Below, piece by piece: positions 29,948-38,092 of a DNA stretch of 64,000 bases; within the stretch, counting starts at the first letter, position 1, and each line of letters begins with the position of its first letter. The DNA is from Streptomyces syringium (GTDB lineage Bacteria > Actinomycetota > Actinomycetes > Streptomycetales > Streptomycetaceae): NCBI RefSeq assembly GCF_017876625.1, contig NZ_JAGIOH010000001.1:3865501-3929500 (forward strand), in the 5' to 3' direction. A model generated the notes under the pieces. The model was not told the origin of the DNA. It worked only from the letters and a program-made list of their open reading frames with translations, and did not search any database. The translations under genes were made by a program, and so were the position numbers.

Positions 29948-30469
29948 GTGACGGACACACAGCGTGAGACCGGTGCGGCCGCTGCTGAGGGCACCGACAC
30001 CTTGTCCCGCCTGGAGCAGGAAGGCGAGATCGCGGCCGATTACCTCGAGGGTCTGCTGGACATCGCCGACCTCGACGGTGACATCGACATGGACGTCGAG
30101 GCCGACCGTGCCTCGGTGTCGATCATCAGCGACTCGACCAGCCGTGACCTCCAGAAGCTGGTGGGCCGTGACGGTGAGGTGCTGGAGGCGCTCCAGGAGC
30201 TGACCCGGCTCGCGGTGAACCGGGAGACCGGTGACCGCAGCCGCCTCATGCTCGACATCGGGGGCTTCCGCGCCCGTAAGCGCGAGGAACTCACAGCGCT
30301 GGGTGCCAAGGCCGCCGACGAGGCCAAGAGCACCGGTCAGCCGGTGAAGCTCGACCCGATGACTCCTTTCGAGCGCAAGGTCGTCCACGACGCCGTGGCC
30401 GCCGCCGGACTGCGCAGCGAGTCCGAGGGCGAGGAGCCCCAGCGCCGAGTGGTCGTACTCCCGGCCTGA
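29948..30469 (+). CDS. jag: Jag/KhpB family RNA-binding protein (KH-R3H)
   Basis: The 173-residue protein has a KH-like domain (residues about 35-105, including LQKLVGRDGEVLEALQELTRLAVN). An R3H domain (LDPMTPFERKVVHDAVAAAGLRSESEGEEPQRRVVV) ends it. GTG 29948 is preferred over earlier in-frame starts (29930, 29933) because AAGGAG lies 6 nt upstream. It is the last gene of the rpmH operon and is followed by a terminator. RNA-binding is family knowledge; targets here are unknown. Confidence 0.93.
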   Translation: MTDTQRETGAAAAEGTDTLSRLEQEGEIAADYLEGLLDIADLDGDIDMDVEADRASVSIISDSTSRDLQKLVGRDGEVLEALQELTRLAVNRETGDRSRLMLDIGGFRARKREELTALGAKAADEAKSTGQPVKLDPMTPFERKVVHDAVAAAGLRSESEGEEPQRRVVVLPA

Positions 30470-30494
30470 CCAGGTCCCACTTCCAGGTGTGTAC

Positions 30495-30520
30495 GGCCCC
30501 GTCTGCTCGCAGGCGGGGCC
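30495..30520 (+). terminator. terminator of the rpmH-jag operon
   Basis: A 12-bp stem with one G-U (ggccccgtctgc with gcaggcggggcc) and a 2-nt loop, 25 bp after jag, followed by a short T-containing stretch (gatccttgtc). Confidence 0.75.
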
Positions 30521-30704
30521 GATCCTTGTCAGGCTGATGGTCGGACTCCGGTCTTCTCATCAGACACTGACCTTCAGAAGACACTGATCTTCAGAGACTT
30601 TCGCTGCGCAGCCATCATGGGTGTGCGGCAGCTTTTGGTGTGCAGGGGCTTCCCGACCGTGTGCGGGGCCTCTTAGACAACGTCGTACGGAAGGACGGTT
30701 CCCC

Positions 30705-31421
30705 GTGGAAGAGGCAGCGGAGCTCCCCCCCGCGCCCCCCGAGGCGCAGGCGGTATTCGGCGACCGCTTCCCGGAGGCCGTCCGCTACGCGGAACTGCTT
30801 GCCGACGCGGGCGTGAAGCGCGGCTTGATCGGCCCTCGCGAGGTCCCGCGGCTCTGGGAGCGGCACCTGCTGAACTGCGCGGTGCTCTCCGAGGCCGTGC
30901 CGGACGGTGTCTCGGTGTGCGACGTGGGCTCGGGTGCCGGGCTGCCGGGCATCCCGCTGGCGCTGGTCCGCCCCGACCTCCAGATCACGCTTCTGGAGCC
31001 GCTGCTCCGCCGTACGACCTTCCTCCAGGAGGTTGTCGAGCTGCTGGGCCTGGACCACGTCACGGTCGTGCGGGGCCGGGCCGAGGAGATGCTCGGCAAG
31101 GTGCAGCCGGTGCATGTGGTGACGGCGCGGGCCGTGGCCCCGCTGGACCGGCTGGCCGGCTGGGGAGTACCGCTGCTGCGCCCCTACGGCGAGATGCTCG
31201 CCCTCAAGGGCGATACGGCCGAGGAGGAGCTCAAGGGTGCCCGTGCGGCGCTGAGCAAGCTCGGCGTCGTCCGTACGTCGGTGCTTCAGGTCGGTGAGGG
31301 CATCGTGGATCCGCTGTCCACCGTGGTGCGGGTCGAGGTCGGGGAGAGCCCCGGCGGTGTGCGCTTCGCGGCCAAGCGTGCCAAGGCGGCACGGGTCAGC
31401 CGGACGCGTCGCCGTCGCTGA
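30705..31421 (+). CDS. rsmG: 16S rRNA (guanine527-N7)-methyltransferase RsmG
   Basis: The 238-residue SAM-dependent methyltransferase (GidB) has motif I VCDVGSGAGLPGIPLALVRPDL, the downstream VVRGRAEEM and VVTARAVAPLDRL, and a basic tail (KRAKAARVSRTRRRR). The GTG at 30705 follows AAGGACGG by 6 nt. Loss of RsmG gives low-level streptomycin resistance and activates antibiotic production in streptomycetes (established knowledge). It lies between the rpmH operon and parAB. Confidence 0.96.
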   Translation: MEEAAELPPAPPEAQAVFGDRFPEAVRYAELLADAGVKRGLIGPREVPRLWERHLLNCAVLSEAVPDGVSVCDVGSGAGLPGIPLALVRPDLQITLLEPLLRRTTFLQEVVELLGLDHVTVVRGRAEEMLGKVQPVHVVTARAVAPLDRLAGWGVPLLRPYGEMLALKGDTAEEELKGARAALSKLGVVRTSVLQVGEGIVDPLSTVVRVEVGESPGGVRFAAKRAKAARVSRTRRRR

Positions 31422-31433
31422 TCCGGGGGCCGG

Positions 31434-31465
31434 TTGCCGGGGTCGCCATGCGGCGACCCCGGCAA
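31434..31465 (+). terminator. terminator after rsmG
   Basis: Perfect 14-bp stem ttgccggggtcgcc / ggcgaccccggcaa with a 4-nt loop, 12 bp past the rsmG stop. Confidence 0.82.
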
Positions 31466-31538
31466 TGCTCCATACAAGCTGCCAAAACTACGCATAACGG
31501 AGTGTCGTCACAGGGTGGCGCCGTGTGCGGTGCATCGT

Positions 31539-31552
31539 GTTTCACGTGAAAC
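31539..31552. other. parS: parS site 1 (upstream of parA)
   Basis: Perfect GTTTCACGTGAAAC palindrome, the ParB-binding centromere sequence, in the leader region 147 bp before the parA ATG. Confidence 0.95.
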
Positions 31553-31632
31553 GCCGCTCCCTGCTGCAAGGAATCATCGGCCGTGGCCGTGCGGCCGCCC
31601 CGCGCGACCGTCGTCCGGCCCACGACACGGGT

Positions 31633-31662
31633 TTGTCCACAGGTGACGTGGATTCATCCACA
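31633..31662 (+). promoter_or_regulatory. two DnaA boxes in the parA upstream region
   Basis: A perfect TTGTCCACA (31633-31641) and, 12 bp on, TCATCCACA (31654-31662, one mismatch to TTATCCACA) lie 37-66 bp before the parA start. They may link parAB expression to DnaA. Confidence 0.6.
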
Positions 31663-31698
31663 GGAGAACGGGCCTCGCTGGTTCACGACCCCGAAAGC

Positions 31699-32751
31699 AT
31701 GGCAGGCTCTGTGCATTGCGAGCCTGATGTCGAGGAGAGTGAATCCTTGCGGTCCGACGCCAACATCGCGGGGCCGATGGCCGACCCGGTCCCCGGTCCC
31801 CGTCCTGCCGACTCCGAGCCAGTGGGTACCCCCGGTCCCCTGGCTGCCGGGGAGGTCGTTTCACGTGAAACGCCACCTCCCCCGATGCCCAGGCCGGAGC
31901 AGACCCGGGTGATGGTGGTCGCCAACCAGAAGGGCGGGGTGGGCAAGACCACCACCACCGTCAATCTGGCGGCCTCTCTGGCGCTGCACGGCAATCGGGT
32001 GCTGGTCGTCGACCTGGACCCCCAGGGGAATGCCTCCACGGCGCTGGGGATCGACCACCATGCCGATGTGCCCTCGATCTACGACGTCCTCGTGGACAGC
32101 AAGGCACTCTCCGATGTGGTGCAGCCGGTCGCCGATGTGGAGGGCCTGTTCTGCGCGCCCGCCACGATCGACCTCGCCGGTGCCGAGATCGAGCTCGTCT
32201 CGCTCGTCGCCCGGGAGAGCCGGCTTGACCGGGCGATCAAGGCCTATGAGCAGCCGCTGGACTACATCCTGATCGACTGCCCGCCCTCGCTGGGTCTGCT
32301 GACGGTCAACGCGCTGGTCGCCGGGGCCGAGGTACTGATCCCGATCCAGTGCGAGTACTACGCACTGGAGGGCCTGGGCCAGCTGCTGCGCAACGTCGAG
32401 CTGGTGCGAGGGCATCTCAACCCCAAGCTCCATGTGTCGACGATCCTGCTCACCATGTATGACGGCCGGACGAGGCTTGCCTCGCAGGTGGCCGACGAGG
32501 TGCGGACCCACTTCGGCAAGGAGGTGCTGCGGACGAGCATCCCGCGCTCGGTCCGTATCTCCGAGGCGCCCAGCTATGGGCAGACGGTTCTTACGTATGA
32601 CCCGGGTTCCAGTGGTGCGCTGTCCTATCTGGAGGCGGCCCGGGAGATCGCGCTGCGGGGGATCGGCGTGCACTACGACGGCAGCAGGGCCCATCTGGTG
32701 GGCCGCCAACATCAGCAAGACCAGCACAGCATGTCGGAGGGGCTTCAGTGA
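31699..32751 (+). CDS. parA: chromosome partitioning ATPase ParA
   Basis: The 350-residue ParA/Soj ATPase has the deviant Walker A KGGVGKTTTT (about 78-87), LVVDLDPQGNASTALG and the Walker B region YILIDCPPSLGLLT. An approximately 70-residue Pro-rich N-terminal extension precedes it and contains a parS-encoded VSRET. The start is uncertain. ATG 31699 lacks a ribosome site, whereas TTG 31747 has GAGGAG 9 nt upstream and would give 334 residues. ParA forms dynamic structures that position ParB-bound origins, especially during sporulation septation. It overlaps parB by 4 bp (GTGA). Confidence 0.95.
   Translation: MAGSVHCEPDVEESESLRSDANIAGPMADPVPGPRPADSEPVGTPGPLAAGEVVSRETPPPPMPRPEQTRVMVVANQKGGVGKTTTTVNLAASLALHGNRVLVVDLDPQGNASTALGIDHHADVPSIYDVLVDSKALSDVVQPVADVEGLFCAPATIDLAGAEIELVSLVARESRLDRAIKAYEQPLDYILIDCPPSLGLLTVNALVAGAEVLIPIQCEYYALEGLGQLLRNVELVRGHLNPKLHVSTILLTMYDGRTRLASQVADEVRTHFGKEVLRTSIPRSVRISEAPSYGQTVLTYDPGSSGALSYLEAAREIALRGIGVHYDGSRAHLVGRQHQQDQHSMSEGLQ
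31858..31871. other. parS: parS site 2 (inside parA)
   Basis: Perfect GTTTCACGTGAAAC beginning exactly at parA codon 54 and read as Val-Ser-Arg-Glu-Thr. Confidence 0.95.
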
Positions 32752-33881
32752 GTGAGCGACGTAGGGGACTGGGCAGAGGGCTCGGTGCCTTGATTCCGCC
32801 GGCGCCGAAGGGATCGGACAACGGCGGTCCGGCCGTGGTGCCCGGCACGACGTCGCCGACCGCGGTGCCGGTGCTGACGGCCGAGCGAGGAGTGGCCGCC
32901 GCGAAGGTGACCACGCTGCCGATGGACGAGGTCTCCGGCGGGTCACCGAGGGGTGCGTCCGTTTCACGTGAAACGGAGAATCGGGCCCCCGCGACAGCCG
33001 AGGTGCCCTCGGTGGAGGAAGCGGCCGGCGCGCACTTCGCCGAGCTGCCTCTCGACTCCATCACGCCGAACCCCCGGCAGCCCAGGGAGGTCTTCGACGA
33101 GGACGCTCTCGCCGAACTGGTCACCTCGATCCGTGAGGTCGGGCTCCTCCAGCCGGTGGTCGTACGACAGCTGGCCCCGGAGCGCTATGAGCTCATCATG
33201 GGTGAGCGCCGATGGCGCGCCTGCCGCGAGGCCGGGCTGGAGAAGATCCCCTCCATCATCCGGGCGACCGACGACGAGAAGCTGCTGCTCGACGCCCTCC
33301 TGGAGAATCTGCACCGGGCCCAGCTGAACCCGCTGGAAGAGGCCGCCGCCTACGACCAGCTGCTCAAGGACTTCAACTGCACCCATGACCAGCTGGCGGA
33401 CCGGATCGGTCGCTCGCGTCCGCAGGTCTCCAACACGCTGCGACTGCTGCGGCTGTCGCCGGCCGTGCAGCGTCGGGTCGCGGCCGGGGTGCTGTCCGCC
33501 GGGCACGCCCGGGCGCTCCTCTCGGTCGATGACTCGGAGGAGCAGGACCGGCTCGCGCACCGCATCGTTGCCGAAGGGCTGTCGGTCCGCGCGGTCGAGG
33601 AGATCGTGACGCTGATGGGCTCCCGTTCGAAGAGCTCCACGAAGGCGAAGGGACCCCGAGCAGGGGGCCGGGTTTCCCCGGCGCTGACCGATCTGGCCTC
33701 GCGGCTGTCGGACCGCTTCGAGACCCGGGTGAAGGTCGACCTCGGGCAGAAGAAGGGGAAGATCGTCGTCGAGTTCGCCTCGATGGACGATCTGGAGCGG
33801 ATCCTCGGCACGCTGGCCCCCGGTGAGGGGCGCGTCCTGGAGCAGAAGCTCACGGGCGCGGAAGAGGACGACGCGGAGTAG
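32748..33881 (+). CDS. parB: chromosome partitioning protein ParB
   Basis: The 377-residue protein starts GLGRGLGALIPP after a few residues (the ParA-interaction motif). The CTP-binding ParB/Srx fold follows (LPLDSITPNPRQPRE, IMGERRWRACREAGL, ALLENLHRAQLNPLEEA). Next come the helix-turn-helix for parS (THDQLADRIGRSRPQVSNTLRLLRL) and a C-terminal dimerisation domain. A variable region (residues 20-95) contains a parS site in its own gene. ParB loads at parS and spreads to organise the origin. The start is GTG 32748. Confidence 0.97.
   Translation: MSERRRGLGRGLGALIPPAPKGSDNGGPAVVPGTTSPTAVPVLTAERGVAAAKVTTLPMDEVSGGSPRGASVSRETENRAPATAEVPSVEEAAGAHFAELPLDSITPNPRQPREVFDEDALAELVTSIREVGLLQPVVVRQLAPERYELIMGERRWRACREAGLEKIPSIIRATDDEKLLLDALLENLHRAQLNPLEEAAAYDQLLKDFNCTHDQLADRIGRSRPQVSNTLRLLRLSPAVQRRVAAGVLSAGHARALLSVDDSEEQDRLAHRIVAEGLSVRAVEEIVTLMGSRSKSSTKAKGPRAGGRVSPALTDLASRLSDRFETRVKVDLGQKKGKIVVEFASMDDLERILGTLAPGEGRVLEQKLTGAEEDDAE
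32961..32974. other. parS: parS site 3 (inside parB)
   Basis: Perfect GTTTCACGTGAAAC starting at parB codon 72, translated Val-Ser-Arg-Glu-Thr. Confidence 0.95.
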
Positions 33882-33918
33882 GGCCGTTTCGCGGGCGTCG
33901 CTTCGACCGTCGTCTCAG

Positions 33919-33954
33919 GGGCGGGTCGTGTTTCACGTGGAACACGACCCGCCC
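33919..33954 (+). terminator. parAB terminator enclosing a degenerate parS
   Basis: 14-bp stem (gggcgggtcgtgtt with aacacgacccgccc) followed by TTT. The apex contains GTTTCACGTGGAAC (33930-33943), a parS with one mismatch, so the whole element is almost one continuous palindrome. Confidence 0.85.
33930..33943. other. parS: degenerate parS site 4
   Basis: GTTTCACGTGGAAC, one mismatch from consensus, at the tip of the parB terminator hairpin. Confidence 0.75.
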
Positions 33955-34051
33955 TTTGCCATGTCCGGCTATCCGGTCAATCGCCGCGCGGATACCATGC
34001 GTTGAGGTATGGCACATCCACGTTGGACACAGTTCACGGAGGGACGGCGCC

Positions 34052-34309
34052 ATGCGAACGGTGAACCGGGCCGGACTGGTGGCAACAGGATTGGGCCTGG
34101 GGGCAGTCGGCGGCTTCGTCGGCAGCTTCCTCTGGGAACGCAATGCGTTGCACGCAGCCCGGGGTATGGCTCGCGAAGGAAGTGAGGTTCTGGCTCCATG
34201 GGGCGTCGGCTCGTACCGCTCACGCTGGACAATCTCCCGGATCTCCCCAAGCGCTGTCGCGCCTGTGTCTTCTGGGAGTTGGACCCTGTCAGCGGCGAAG
34301 CCGCGCTGA
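34052..34309 (+). CDS. possible small membrane protein overlapping the GNAT gene
   Basis: An 85-codon frame starts at ATG 34052 with a strong GGAGGG site. Its first 30 residues (NRAGLVATGLGLGAVGGFVGSFLWERN) would form one membrane segment. The last third overlaps the acetyltransferase gene in another frame and looks non-coding (Ser/Arg-rich). It may be a short leader protein, or the ribosome site may feed translation into the downstream gene. Family not recognised. Confidence 0.35.
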   Translation: MRTVNRAGLVATGLGLGAVGGFVGSFLWERNALHAARGMAREGSEVLAPWGVGSYRSRWTISRISPSAVAPVSSGSWTLSAAKPR

Positions 34310-34815
34310 GGGCCGGACGGCCGGAGCTGGAGAAGGAAGCCTGGATCTCCGCCGTGCTGCTGGAGTGGGGCTCCTGCGGTCGGGTGGTGTACGTCGACGA
34401 TGTGGCCGTGGGCTTTGTCCTCTACGCACCGCCGGCCTATGTGCCGAGATCGACCGCCTTCCCCACGAGCCCGGTCGCGGCGGACGCCGTTCAGCTGATG
34501 ACCGCGTGGCTGATGCCGGGTTATCAGGGGCAGGGGCTCGGACGCGTGATGGTGCAGACTGCGGCCAAGGACGCGCTGAGGCGAGGCTTCAAGGCGATCG
34601 AGGCGTTCGGTGACGCCCACTGGTCGGAGCCGGCGTGTGTGCTGCCCGCCGATCATCTGCTGGCCGTGGGCTTCAAGACGGTACGGCCGCACCCGCGCTA
34701 TCCCCGGCTGCGGCTGGAGCTACGAACGGCGCTCTCCTGGAAGGAGGACGTCGAGCTGGCACTCGACCGGCTGCTCGGGGCGGTGCAGAAGGAACCCGCA
34801 CTGCGGCCGCTCTAG
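34198..34815 (+). CDS. GNAT family N-acetyltransferase
   Basis: The 205-residue protein begins MGRRLVPLTLDNLPDLPKRCRACVFWELDP, with two cysteines near the N-terminus. The GNAT acetyl-CoA loop is AWLMPGYQGQGLGRVMVQTAAKDALRRG. The ATG 34198 has a GAGG 10 nt upstream. The gene is conserved between parB and trxA in Streptomyces. The acyl acceptor is unknown. A strong bidirectional terminator follows. Confidence 0.88.
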   Translation: MGRRLVPLTLDNLPDLPKRCRACVFWELDPVSGEAALRAGRPELEKEAWISAVLLEWGSCGRVVYVDDVAVGFVLYAPPAYVPRSTAFPTSPVAADAVQLMTAWLMPGYQGQGLGRVMVQTAAKDALRRGFKAIEAFGDAHWSEPACVLPADHLLAVGFKTVRPHPRYPRLRLELRTALSWKEDVELALDRLLGAVQKEPALRPL

Positions 34816-34839
34816 AGCTGATCGCCCGAGCCCGCGAAG

Positions 34840-34885
34840 ACGCCGATGGGCCCGCACCTCGAAGGAGATGCGGGCCCATCGGCGT
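34840..34885. terminator. bidirectional terminator between GNAT and trxA
   Basis: Perfect 17-bp stem (acgccgatgggcccgca with tgcgggcccatcggcgt) with a 12-nt loop between convergent genes. Confidence 0.85.
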
Positions 34886-34895
34886 GCTGCGGCCT

Positions 34896-34909
34896 GTTTC
34901 ACGTGAAAC
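34896..34909. other. parS: parS site 5
   Basis: Perfect GTTTCACGTGAAAC inside a longer 20-bp palindrome (CCT extension on each side), between the terminator and the trxA stop. Confidence 0.95.
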
Positions 34910-34921
34910 AGGACCGCCTGC

Positions 34922-35248
34922 TCAGACGCTGAGGAAGGGGTCGAGCTCGCGCTCGAGGGCAACCTTCGGCTTGGCACCGACGATCGTCTGGACGACCTCG
35001 CCGCCCTGGTAGACGTTGAGCGTCGGGATCGACATGACGCCGTACTTCGCGGCCGTGGCCGGGTTCTGGTCGATGTTCAGCTTGACGATCTCGATCTTGT
35101 CGCCGTGCTCGGCGGCAATCGCCTCCAGGGACGGGGCGATCTGGCGGCACGGGCCGCACCACTCGGCCCAGAAGTCCACGAGGACGGGCTTGTCGCTCTT
35201 GAGGACGTCCTCGTCGAAGGTGGCGTCGGTAACGGTCTTGAGAGCCAC
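34922..35248 (-). CDS. trxA: thioredoxin
   Basis: The 108-residue thioredoxin has the redox site FWAEWCGPCRQIAP and the cis-proline SIPTLNVY. It starts at GTG 35248 with AAGGAG upstream. TrxA passes electrons from thioredoxin reductase, encoded 56 bp upstream in the same direction, to ribonucleotide reductase and other targets. In S. coelicolor trxBA is controlled by sigmaR; no clear sigmaR promoter was identified by eye here. Confidence 0.97.
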   Translation of the reverse strand: MALKTVTDATFDEDVLKSDKPVLVDFWAEWCGPCRQIAPSLEAIAAEHGDKIEIVKLNIDQNPATAAKYGVMSIPTLNVYQGGEVVQTIVGAKPKVALERELDPFLSV

Positions 35249-35304
35249 GGAGGTCTCCTTACATCTTCTCTGCGTGGGGCGGGGGGAGGAGGAAGAGAGG
35301 GGGG

Positions 35305-36273
35305 TCAGGGGGTCTGCTCGGGCTCCCGGACGCTGTCGCTGTCCGAGAGGGAGGCGAGGTAGCGCTCGGCGTCCAGGGCGGAGGAGCAGCCCGTGCCGGC
35401 GGCGGTGATCGCCTGGCGGTAGGTGTGGTCCACGACGTCGCCCGCGGCGAACACACCGGTGAGGTTCGTGCGGGTCGAGGGGGCCGCGACCTTGAGGTAG
35501 CCCTCGTCGTCCAGGTCCAGCTGGCCCTTGAAGAGCTCGGTGCGCGGGTCGTGGCCGATCGCGATGAACAGACCGGTCACCGGCAGCTCGGAGGTCTCGC
35601 CGGTCTTGAGGTTGCGCAGGGTGAGCCCGGAGAGCTTGTTCTCGCCGTGGATCTCCGCGACCTCACTGTCCCAGACGAAGGAGATCTTGGGGTCTGCGAA
35701 GGCACGCTCCTGCATCGCCTTGCTGGCGCGCAGGGTGTCACGGCGGTGCACGACGGTGACGGACTTGGCGAAGCGGGAGAGGAAGGTGGCCTCCTCCATC
35801 GCCGTGTCGCCGCCGCCGATGACGGCGATGTCCTGGTCCTTGAAGAAGAACCCGTCACAGGTGGCGCACCAGGAGACACCGCGGCCGGAGAGCTCGTCCT
35901 CGCGGGGCAGGCCGAGCTTGCGGTGCTGCGAGCCGGTGGTGACGATCACGGCCTTGGCGCGGTGGACGGTGCCGGCGGAGTCGGTGACCGTCTTGATCTC
36001 GTCGCTGAGGTCGACCGCGATGACGTCGTCCGGGATCAGCTCGGCGCCAAAGCGCTCGGCCTGGGCCCGCATGTTGTCCATCAGGTCGGGGCCCATGATG
36101 CCGTCACGGAAGCCGGGGAAGTTCTCCACATCGGTCGTGTTCATCAGCGCGCCACCGGCCGTCACGGCGCCCTCGAAGACCAGCGGCTTCAGAGAGGCAC
36201 GGGCGGTGTAGAGCGCGGCCGTATAGCCCGCAGGCCCGGAGCCGATGATGATCACGTTGCGGACGTCGCTCAC
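35305..36273 (-). CDS. trxB: thioredoxin-disulfide reductase
   Basis: The 322-residue flavoenzyme has the FAD motif IIIGSGPAGYTAALYTARA, the redox pair in WCATCDGFFF, the NADPH motif VIGGGDTAMEEA and the C-terminal FAD motif TNLTGVFAAGDVVDH. It starts at GTG 36273 and forms an operon with trxA. Length and motifs are those of the low-molecular-weight bacterial enzyme. Confidence 0.97.
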   Translation of the reverse strand: MSDVRNVIIIGSGPAGYTAALYTARASLKPLVFEGAVTAGGALMNTTDVENFPGFRDGIMGPDLMDNMRAQAERFGAELIPDDVIAVDLSDEIKTVTDSAGTVHRAKAVIVTTGSQHRKLGLPREDELSGRGVSWCATCDGFFFKDQDIAVIGGGDTAMEEATFLSRFAKSVTVVHRRDTLRASKAMQERAFADPKISFVWDSEVAEIHGENKLSGLTLRNLKTGETSELPVTGLFIAIGHDPRTELFKGQLDLDDEGYLKVAAPSTRTNLTGVFAAGDVVDHTYRQAITAAGTGCSSALDAERYLASLSDSDSVREPEQTP

Positions 36274-36390
36274 GGGTGTCTTCCTTGTCTCTGCCGACTG
36301 CTGTCTGGGGTCCTGATGGGGTTCACCCCACCCAACGGATCCTACGGGGCGAGCATTCCCGACAGGTGACAGCTCACATGGAGAGACGGC

Positions 36391-37371
36391 TTAACCACGC
36401 GGCACGGTCTGGTCCGCCAGTACCTTTCCGGGTGACGAGGGCGAGGCGGTGACGCAGGTGGCGGAGACCACATAAGCGTCGACGAGTGCCTCGTTCCCCG
36501 GGTGCGGGAGGACGACGAGGTACGCCTCCTCGCCCTTGTACCGCTCCGGGTGCGCGGCGATGATCGCGTCCGAGCGCTTGGTGCCCTGCTGGATGCAGGC
36601 GGGGGCGGTGGTGCCCGTACCGAACAGCGTGGTGTTGGGGGAGTTCGGAGCGCTCATCCCCCGCGTCTCGGCGTTCTCCACGCCCTGCTGCTTCTCCAGC
36701 AGCTCATGGACGCGCGTCTTCAGTTCACCGGAGCCGAGGACGATCGCCGTCGAGGACGGCGCGGCCTGGGGGGTGCCCGTTTGATCGTCGCTGCCACTGT
36801 TCAGCAGGAAGAAGCTGCCTGCGCCGAGCACGGCCGCCGCACAGGCGGAGCCGAGCAGCACCTTCGGCCAGCGGCGGGCCCGACGACCGCGCGGCCCGGA
36901 GGAGCCGGTTGTCTGCCGGCCGGGGCCGGTGGTGGCGCGAGGCCGGGCCGGGGGGCGGTCGCCGGTTTCACGTGAAACGGACGAGGGACCAACGGACACG
37001 GGGTCAGTGGACACAGGATCACTCAGCACGGTTTCACGTGAAACGAGGTCCGCCGAGCTCTCCGTGTTCTCCGCAGCTGCCGTGCCCTGCGCGGTGGACG
37101 TGGTCGCGGGAGCGGTGGCCGAGAGGAGCGCTTCGGCCGCGAGTGCCGCGTCGATCCGGCCGGCGACATCCGTCGGCATCCGGAGCGGTCCGGGAAGGGT
37201 TCCGAGCAGCCCGCGGATCTCGTCCAGCGAGTTCCGTACGTCGTCGCACAGCTCGCAGTCGGCCAAGTGCTCCCGCACATCAGCGGTTCGTGAGGGGGAG
37301 AGGACACCCTCGGCGAGTGCGGAGATCTCCGCGACCTCCGGGTGCTCATCCGTGCCGGTCGTTGAAGTCAC
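36391..37371 (-). CDS. anti-sigma factor (zinc-binding ZAS type) for SigM
   Basis: The 326-residue protein has an N-terminal anti-sigma domain with His35-x3-Cys39-x2-Cys42 (HLADCELC). A Ser/Thr/Pro-rich linker (residues 83-160) contains two parS-encoded VSRET motifs. One membrane segment (VLLGSACAAAVLGAGSFFLL, about 170-190) and an external domain with paired cysteines follow. It starts at GTG 37371 inside the sigM stop (GTGA overlap), the usual sigma/anti-sigma pairing. It probably holds SigM inactive at the membrane until envelope or redox stress (inference). Confidence 0.9.
   Translation of the reverse strand: MTSTTGTDEHPEVAEISALAEGVLSPSRTADVREHLADCELCDDVRNSLDEIRGLLGTLPGPLRMPTDVAGRIDAALAAEALLSATAPATTSTAQGTAAAENTESSADLVSRETVLSDPVSTDPVSVGPSSVSRETGDRPPARPRATTGPGRQTTGSSGPRGRRARRWPKVLLGSACAAAVLGAGSFFLLNSGSDDQTGTPQAAPSSTAIVLGSGELKTRVHELLEKQQGVENAETRGMSAPNSPNTTLFGTGTTAPACIQQGTKRSDAIIAAHPERYKGEEAYLVVLPHPGNEALVDAYVVSATCVTASPSSPGKVLADQTVPRG
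36965..36978. other. parS: parS site 6 (inside anti-sigma gene)
   Basis: Perfect GTTTCACGTGAAAC at codon 132 of the anti-sigma gene, read Val-Ser-Arg-Glu-Thr. Confidence 0.95.
37031..37044. other. parS: parS site 7 (inside anti-sigma gene)
   Basis: Perfect GTTTCACGTGAAAC at codon 110 of the anti-sigma gene, 66 bp from site 6 and in the same reading phase. Confidence 0.95.
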
Positions 37372-38060
37372 GCTCGCCCACCTCCGCCCTTCACTGGATC
37401 CGCGTCGTTCTTCTGTCCTGCCGGTGGTGGGACGGACGTCCCCTGCGACCGGTTCCTTCCCCCCTCGATGGGTGGGCTACCCCTGCCACCGGGGCGCAGA
37501 TGGGTGAGCATCGGCAACAACCGGGCCCGTCCCCGGGCGCATCTGCTCTTCACCGTGCCGGTGGGGACGTCCAGGACCTTCGCCGCCTCGGCGACGGGAT
37601 AGCCCTGCATATCGACGAGAACGAGGGCGGCACGCTGCTCTGGGGGCAGCGTGGCCAGGGCCTGCAACAGTTCACGGTGGAGATCACCGCGCTCAGCGGG
37701 CGCGGCCGCGGATTCATGGGGTTCGAGGAGTTGCTCGAGCCGCTCGGTCTCGGCGAGCGGCGCGGTACGTCGCGAGGCAGCCTTGCGGGCCCGGTCCAGG
37801 CAGGCGTTGACGGTGATGCGGTGCAGCCAGGTGGTCACGGCGGACTGCCCACGGAAGGTGTGCGCGGCCCGGTAGGCGGACACCAGCGCGTCCTGGACGG
37901 CGTCAGCGGCCTCTTCCCGGTCGCCGAGCGTACGCAGCGCCACCGCCCAGAGCCGGTCGCGGTGGCGCCGCACTATCTCGCTGAAGGCGTCCGGGTCACC
38001 TTTGACGTGCATGGTGAGGAGATCGGCGTCGCTCGCACCGCCACGTGTGACGTCGTCCAA
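37368..38060 (-). CDS. sigM: ECF RNA polymerase sigma factor SigM
   Basis: The 230-residue ECF sigma factor has region 2 (FSEIVRRHRDRLWAVALRTLGDREEAADAVQDAL, TTWLHRITVNACLDRAR) and region 4 (LPPEQRAALVLVDMQGYPVAEAAKVLDVPTGTVKSRCARGRARL). The start is TTG 38060, supported by GGAGGG 8 nt upstream. A Gly/Pro-rich tail of about 40 residues is extra to the family core. Neighbouring pseudokinase and murJ suggest a regulon linked to the cell envelope. Confidence 0.94.
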   Translation of the reverse strand: MDDVTRGGASDADLLTMHVKGDPDAFSEIVRRHRDRLWAVALRTLGDREEAADAVQDALVSAYRAAHTFRGQSAVTTWLHRITVNACLDRARKAASRRTAPLAETERLEQLLEPHESAAAPAERGDLHRELLQALATLPPEQRAALVLVDMQGYPVAEAAKVLDVPTGTVKSRCARGRARLLPMLTHLRPGGRGSPPIEGGRNRSQGTSVPPPAGQKNDADPVKGGGGRA

Positions 38061-38092
38061 CGTCGAGTCCCTCCCCCTGACCCCGGAACGCG

